Notes under the pieces: generated by a model | The model's input: the letters and a program-made list of their open reading frames with translations, nothing else | Databases searched by the model: none | Told to the model about the DNA's origin: nothing | Translations under genes and position numbers: made by a program | Source: 13-2-20CM-68-14 sp046733295 | Lineage (GTDB): Bacteria; Actinomycetota; Thermoleophilia; Gaiellales; Gaiellaceae | Direction of reading: 5' to 3' | Length of the DNA stretch: 14,768 nt | Assembly: GCA_046733295.1 (NCBI GenBank) | Contig: JBKPOY010000011.1 | Span: 1 to 14,768 of the forward strand | Shown here: positions 12,492 through 14,768 of the stretch, in pieces | Layout of the letters: each line of letters starts with the position of its first letter | Numbering within the stretch: position 1 is the stretch's first letter

Positions 12492-12814
12492 TAGGCCATC
12501 CCGGCGATCTTCGTCTCGCCGGCGCGGTACTCGAACGTCAGCTCACTGCCGTCCTTACGCTGAAGGATCGACGTGCCCGATCGGTTTCGGACACCGATCA
12601 GCTCTGCGAACTCGTGCTGCGCCTCCGGGTACTTCGCCACGTCCGAGATGCTGAGCTGCACCAGTTCGGCCCGGTCGTATCCGAGCATCTCGCACGCGTA
12701 CTCGTTCGCGGCGACGTAGCGGCCGTCGTCGTCGGCGACGATCACGGCAGCCGGGGCATGCTCGATCGCGTCGCCGAGGAGGATGCTCTGGACGTTCGGC
12801 TCGGCGATGCTCAT
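12461..12814 (-). CDS. Stand-alone PAS domain protein
   Basis: A 117-residue protein that is almost entirely one PAS domain (about 13-114). IEHAPAAVIVADDDGRYVAANEYACEMLGYDRAEL (17-51) is the characteristic N-terminal half, and the C-terminal strands follow as SGTSILQRKDGSELTFEYRAGETKIAGMAYYVAVG (79-113). PAS domains sense small ligands, redox state or light, or mediate dimerisation; there is no kinase, cyclase or DNA-binding domain here, so it would work by binding a partner. No Cys typical of LOV domains (NCRFLQ) is present. The ATG at 12814 is preceded by a TAAATT hexamer at 7 nt and no Shine-Dalgarno. The stop lies inside pyrG (31-base convergent overlap). Confidence 0.85.
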   Translation of the reverse strand: MSIAEPNVQSILLGDAIEHAPAAVIVADDDGRYVAANEYACEMLGYDRAELVQLSISDVAKYPEAQHEFAELIGVRNRSGTSILQRKDGSELTFEYRAGETKIAGMAYYVAVGWPAE

Positions 12815-12821
12815 CGCAGCA

Positions 12822-12827
12822 AATTTA
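12822..12827 (-). promoter_or_regulatory. Predicted -10 element of the PAS gene (leaderless)
   Basis: On the - strand TAAATT ends 7 nt before the ATG at 12814. It lies in the only clearly AT-rich patch of the window (12821-12839) and there is no Shine-Dalgarno. The -35 is not recognisable. Confidence 0.45.
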
Positions 12828-12832
12828 CGCTC

Positions 12833-12838
12833 TAAGCT
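12833..12838 (+). promoter_or_regulatory. Predicted -10 element of the M20 peptidase gene (leaderless)
   Basis: TAAGCT (TANNNT) ends 6 nt before the GTG at 12845 with no Shine-Dalgarno. It is 5 bases from the opposing hexamer of the PAS gene, so the two promoters would share the same polymerase footprint. Confidence 0.42.
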
Positions 12839-12844
12839 TGCCGC

Positions 12845-13969
12845 GTGGAAGGGGGGCTGCCAGAGGTCGCGGAGCTCTTCCTCGAGCTCGCCGCGCTGCC
12901 GAGCCCTTCGGGCAGTGAGCGTGTCGTGGCGGATCGTGTGGCGGACTATCTGCGCGACCTCAGGCTGGACGTCGACGAGGACGACGCCGGCGCCCGGATC
13001 GACTCGACGATTGGAAACCTGCTCTGCCGGATCGAGGCCAAAGGCAGCGGCACGCCGCTCTTCTTCTGCGCCCACCTCGACACGGTCCCGCCGGATGGCC
13101 CGATCGAGCCGGTCCTCGACGACGGTGTGATCCGCAACGGTGCCGGGACGATCCTCGGCGCCGACGACAAGTCCGCGGTGGCCGTGATGCTCGAGGCGAC
13201 GCGGCGGATCGTTGCGGAGGGCCGTCCTCACGGCGGGATCGAGCTGCTGTTCACTCCCAAGGAGGAGGTTGGGCTGCGGGGCGCCGCCGCGTTCGACGAG
13301 CAGCGGCTGCGGGCCACGGTCGGCTACGTCTACGACCATGCAGGGCCGGTGGGAGAGGTGATCCTCGGAGCGCCGTTCCAGTCGAAGCTCGATGTCGCCT
13401 TCCACGGACGCGCCGCGCACTCGGGGATGTATCCCGAGGAGGGCCGTTCGGCAATCGCGGCGGCGGCCCGCGCGATCGCCGACCTGCGCCTGGGGAGGCT
13501 CGACGAGGAGACGACCGCGAACGTGGGCGAGATCCGGGGCGGAGCCGCGCGGAACATCGTCCCCGAGCACTGCTCGTTCATCGCCGAGGCTCGCTCGCAT
13601 GACGAGCGCAAGCTCGCCGACCTGATCCAGGAGATGCTCGAGACGATCACGTTCGCGGCTCAGCTCGCTGAGTGCGACGTCGAGACGAAGAGCGAAGCCA
13701 GCGCGCGCGGCTATCGGTTCCGGAAGGACGACGTGCCCGTGCGTCTGGCCGCTGCGGCGCTCGAGCGCGCGGGCTTCAGCCCGAGCTACGGCCTGAGCGG
13801 CGGCGGTGCCGACGCCAACGTCTTCAACGAGCGCGGCCTCCAGTGCCTCAACCTGGCAAACGGCATGACCGACATCCACACGTCCGACGAGCGGATCGCG
13901 GTCGAGGACCTCGAGCGGATGGTCGACGTCACGCTCGCGCTCGTGGAGACCGCCCACGGTGCCGCTTAG
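12845..13969 (+). CDS. M20 family metallopeptidase, PepT/YqjE-like
   Basis: A 374-residue di-zinc aminopeptidase-type enzyme. Metal and catalytic residues are visible: H77 and D79 in CAHLDTV, bridging D107 in LGADDKSA, E140-E141 in TPKEEVGLRG, D164 in YDHAG and H345 in DIHTSDE. The dimerisation (lid) domain lies at about 180-290 with FHGRAAHSGMYPEEGRSAI. The HLDTVPP and GADDKSAVAVMLEA forms fit the tripeptidase T-like group (PepT2/YqjE) better than succinyl-diaminopimelate desuccinylases, but the substrate is not proven. GTG 12845 is the first start, with a leaderless-type promoter. There is no signal peptide, so it is cytoplasmic. The DUF3866 gene overlaps its 3' end by 11 bases, indicating an operon. 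Confidence 0.9.
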   Translation: MEGGLPEVAELFLELAALPSPSGSERVVADRVADYLRDLRLDVDEDDAGARIDSTIGNLLCRIEAKGSGTPLFFCAHLDTVPPDGPIEPVLDDGVIRNGAGTILGADDKSAVAVMLEATRRIVAEGRPHGGIELLFTPKEEVGLRGAAAFDEQRLRATVGYVYDHAGPVGEVILGAPFQSKLDVAFHGRAAHSGMYPEEGRSAIAAAARAIADLRLGRLDEETTANVGEIRGGAARNIVPEHCSFIAEARSHDERKLADLIQEMLETITFAAQLAECDVETKSEASARGYRFRKDDVPVRLAAAALERAGFSPSYGLSGGGADANVFNERGLQCLNLANGMTDIHTSDERIAVEDLERMVDVTLALVETAHGAA

Positions 13970-14708
13970 CCTTCGCCGCGGGACGGTCACTGCGGTTGAC
14001 GAGCGCCACGACGGGCTGGTCCGCTGCCGCGTCGACGGCGAGCCTTGCATCGCCTATCCGGAGGTGACGGGACCGGTCGCGCTCGGCGACGATGTCGTCG
14101 TCAACGTGCAGGCGCGCGAGCTCGGCCTCGGCTCAGGCGGCTTCGACGTCGTCCACGCGAACCTGACGCGAGGGGTCGGCCTCGCGCCGGCGGCCGGGGC
14201 CCACGTGATGAAGCTGCCGTACACGCCGTTGCAGTTCGCGGCGCGCCACGCCGAGGAGGGCGGCGCGCTGCCGGAGAGGCTGGAGGCGAAACCCGTCGTG
14301 TGCTGCTCGCTCCACAGCCAGGTGGCGCCGGTGTGCGCCGCACTCGCAGGACTCCAGGTCGCCTACGTGCAGCTGGCGGGCGGTGCCTTGCCGCTCGCGC
14401 TGTCCGACACGATCCGCGCGCTGAGAGACCGCGGGCTGGTCGCGGCCACGGCATCGGCCGGCGCCTGCTTCGGCGGCGACGTCGAATGCGTGACCGCGGC
14501 CGCGGCGCTCGCGTGGGCGGCCGAGAGTCACGATGCCGTCGTGTGCGCGATCGGGCCCGGCATCGTCGGCACCGCGTCGCGGCTCGGACACGGCGGCCTC
14601 GCCGCCGCCGAGGCCGCGAACACGGCTGCCGCCCTCGGGGGCTCGGCGGTGCTGGCCGTGCGCGTCTCGAGCGGCGATGCGCGCGAGCGGCACCGGGGTG
14701 TCTCGCAC
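13959..14708 (+). CDS. DUF3866 family protein, 3' end missing
   Basis: 250 codons of genomic sequence encode an N-terminal beta-rich part (LRRGTVTAVDERHDGLVRCRVDGEPCIAYPEV, then GDDVVVNVQARELGLGSGGFDVVHANLTRG). Further on come KPVVCCSLHSQVAPVCAAL, VAYVQLAGGALPLALSDTI, and a Gly/Ala-rich region CAIGPGIVGTASRLGHGG. This matches the DUF3866 type of actinobacterial and Firmicute proteins, of unknown function; the full family is longer, so roughly the last quarter is lost. The GTG at 13959 overlaps the M20 peptidase stop, suggesting joint expression. The frame appears to continue to 14729, but the final residues are encoded by adapter and are not real. Confidence 0.8.
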
Positions 14709-14768
14709 CTGTCTCTTATACACATCTGACGCTGCCGACGACTGCGAGCCAGTGTAGATCTCGGTGGT
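14709..14768 (+). other. Illumina Nextera (Tn5) adapter read-through, not genomic
   Basis: 14709-14727 is the complement of the 19-bp Tn5 mosaic end (CTGTCTCTTATACACATCT). 14728-14741 (GACGCTGCCGACGA) is the rest of the Nextera read-1-side adapter. 14742-14751 (CTGCGAGCCA) occupies the 10-base i5 index slot. 14752-14768 (GTGTAGATCTCGGTGGT) is the start of the P5 flow-cell sequence, all in the order and orientation of read-through from a short insert. Peptides translated from it on either strand are artefacts. Confidence 0.98.

Noticed and set aside
14528..14757. Small open frames reading into the contig end on both strands
   Set aside because: Their termini are translated from Nextera adapter, giving well-known artefact peptides.
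1..14768. CRISPR array, phage, transposase, toxin-antitoxin or defence system
   Set aside because: Examined on both strands; no spaced repeats, integrase, transposase or defence-type domains. The only transposon sequence is the synthetic Tn5 mosaic end in the adapter.

Overview
This is a GC-rich stretch of gene-dense bacterial chromosome from an Actinomycetota, with many GTG starts, one TTG start and ATGA or GTGA-type overlaps. It most likely comes from a deep-branching, Thermoleophilia-like lineage. That placement is inferred from base composition and gene order; no 16S or other clade marker is present. Nothing in it looks like a phage, plasmid, CRISPR array or insertion sequence. The last 60 bases are sequencing adapter rather than genome, so the window is an assembled contig running to its physical end. 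The first 235 bases are a perfect 111-bp tandem duplication that may also be a contig-end effect.

Layout. 1-247: tandem repeat with an unassignable open frame. 251-3243: tightly packed + strand operon accC, Asp23/Gls24 family gene, nusB, xseB-like gene, ispA-type prenyl diphosphate synthase. 3240-3752: a GNAT acetyltransferase on the - strand. 3764-8125: tlyA, NAD kinase, recN, steA-like gene. 8126-8304: the only sizeable intergenic gap, with two perfect hairpins. 8305-10836: SRPBCC protein, SteB/MctB-like membrane protein, and a glycosyltransferase fused to an MraY/WecA-like tail. 10833-12491: pyrG, with no usable canonical start codon. 12461-12814: orphan PAS protein on the - strand. 12845-14708: M20 peptidase and a DUF3866 protein cut off by the contig end.

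How it fits together. The left half follows the order known from Firmicutes (accB-accC-yqhY-nusB-folD-xseA-xseB-ispA-dxs-tlyA-ahrC-recN) with folD, xseA, dxs and ahrC absent. The right half follows the mycobacterial/corynebacterial order tlyA-ppnK-recN-steA-steB-pyrG. The genes serve fatty-acid, isoprenoid, NADP and CTP supply, ribosome modification and transcription antitermination, DNA repair, and probably cell-envelope assembly or daughter-cell separation (SteA/SteB-like pair plus the fusion glycosyltransferase).

The points most worth a second look are the GT2-PNPT fusion protein; pyrG with a good Shine-Dalgarno placed before GTA; a prenyl synthase lacking the conserved lysine/aspartate loop; a 19-bp palindrome immediately upstream of a -10-like hexamer at recN; and TANNNT hexamers 6-7 nt before the start codons of four uncoupled genes, suggesting leaderless transcription. 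I did not find a clearly new multi-gene defence or mobile system.
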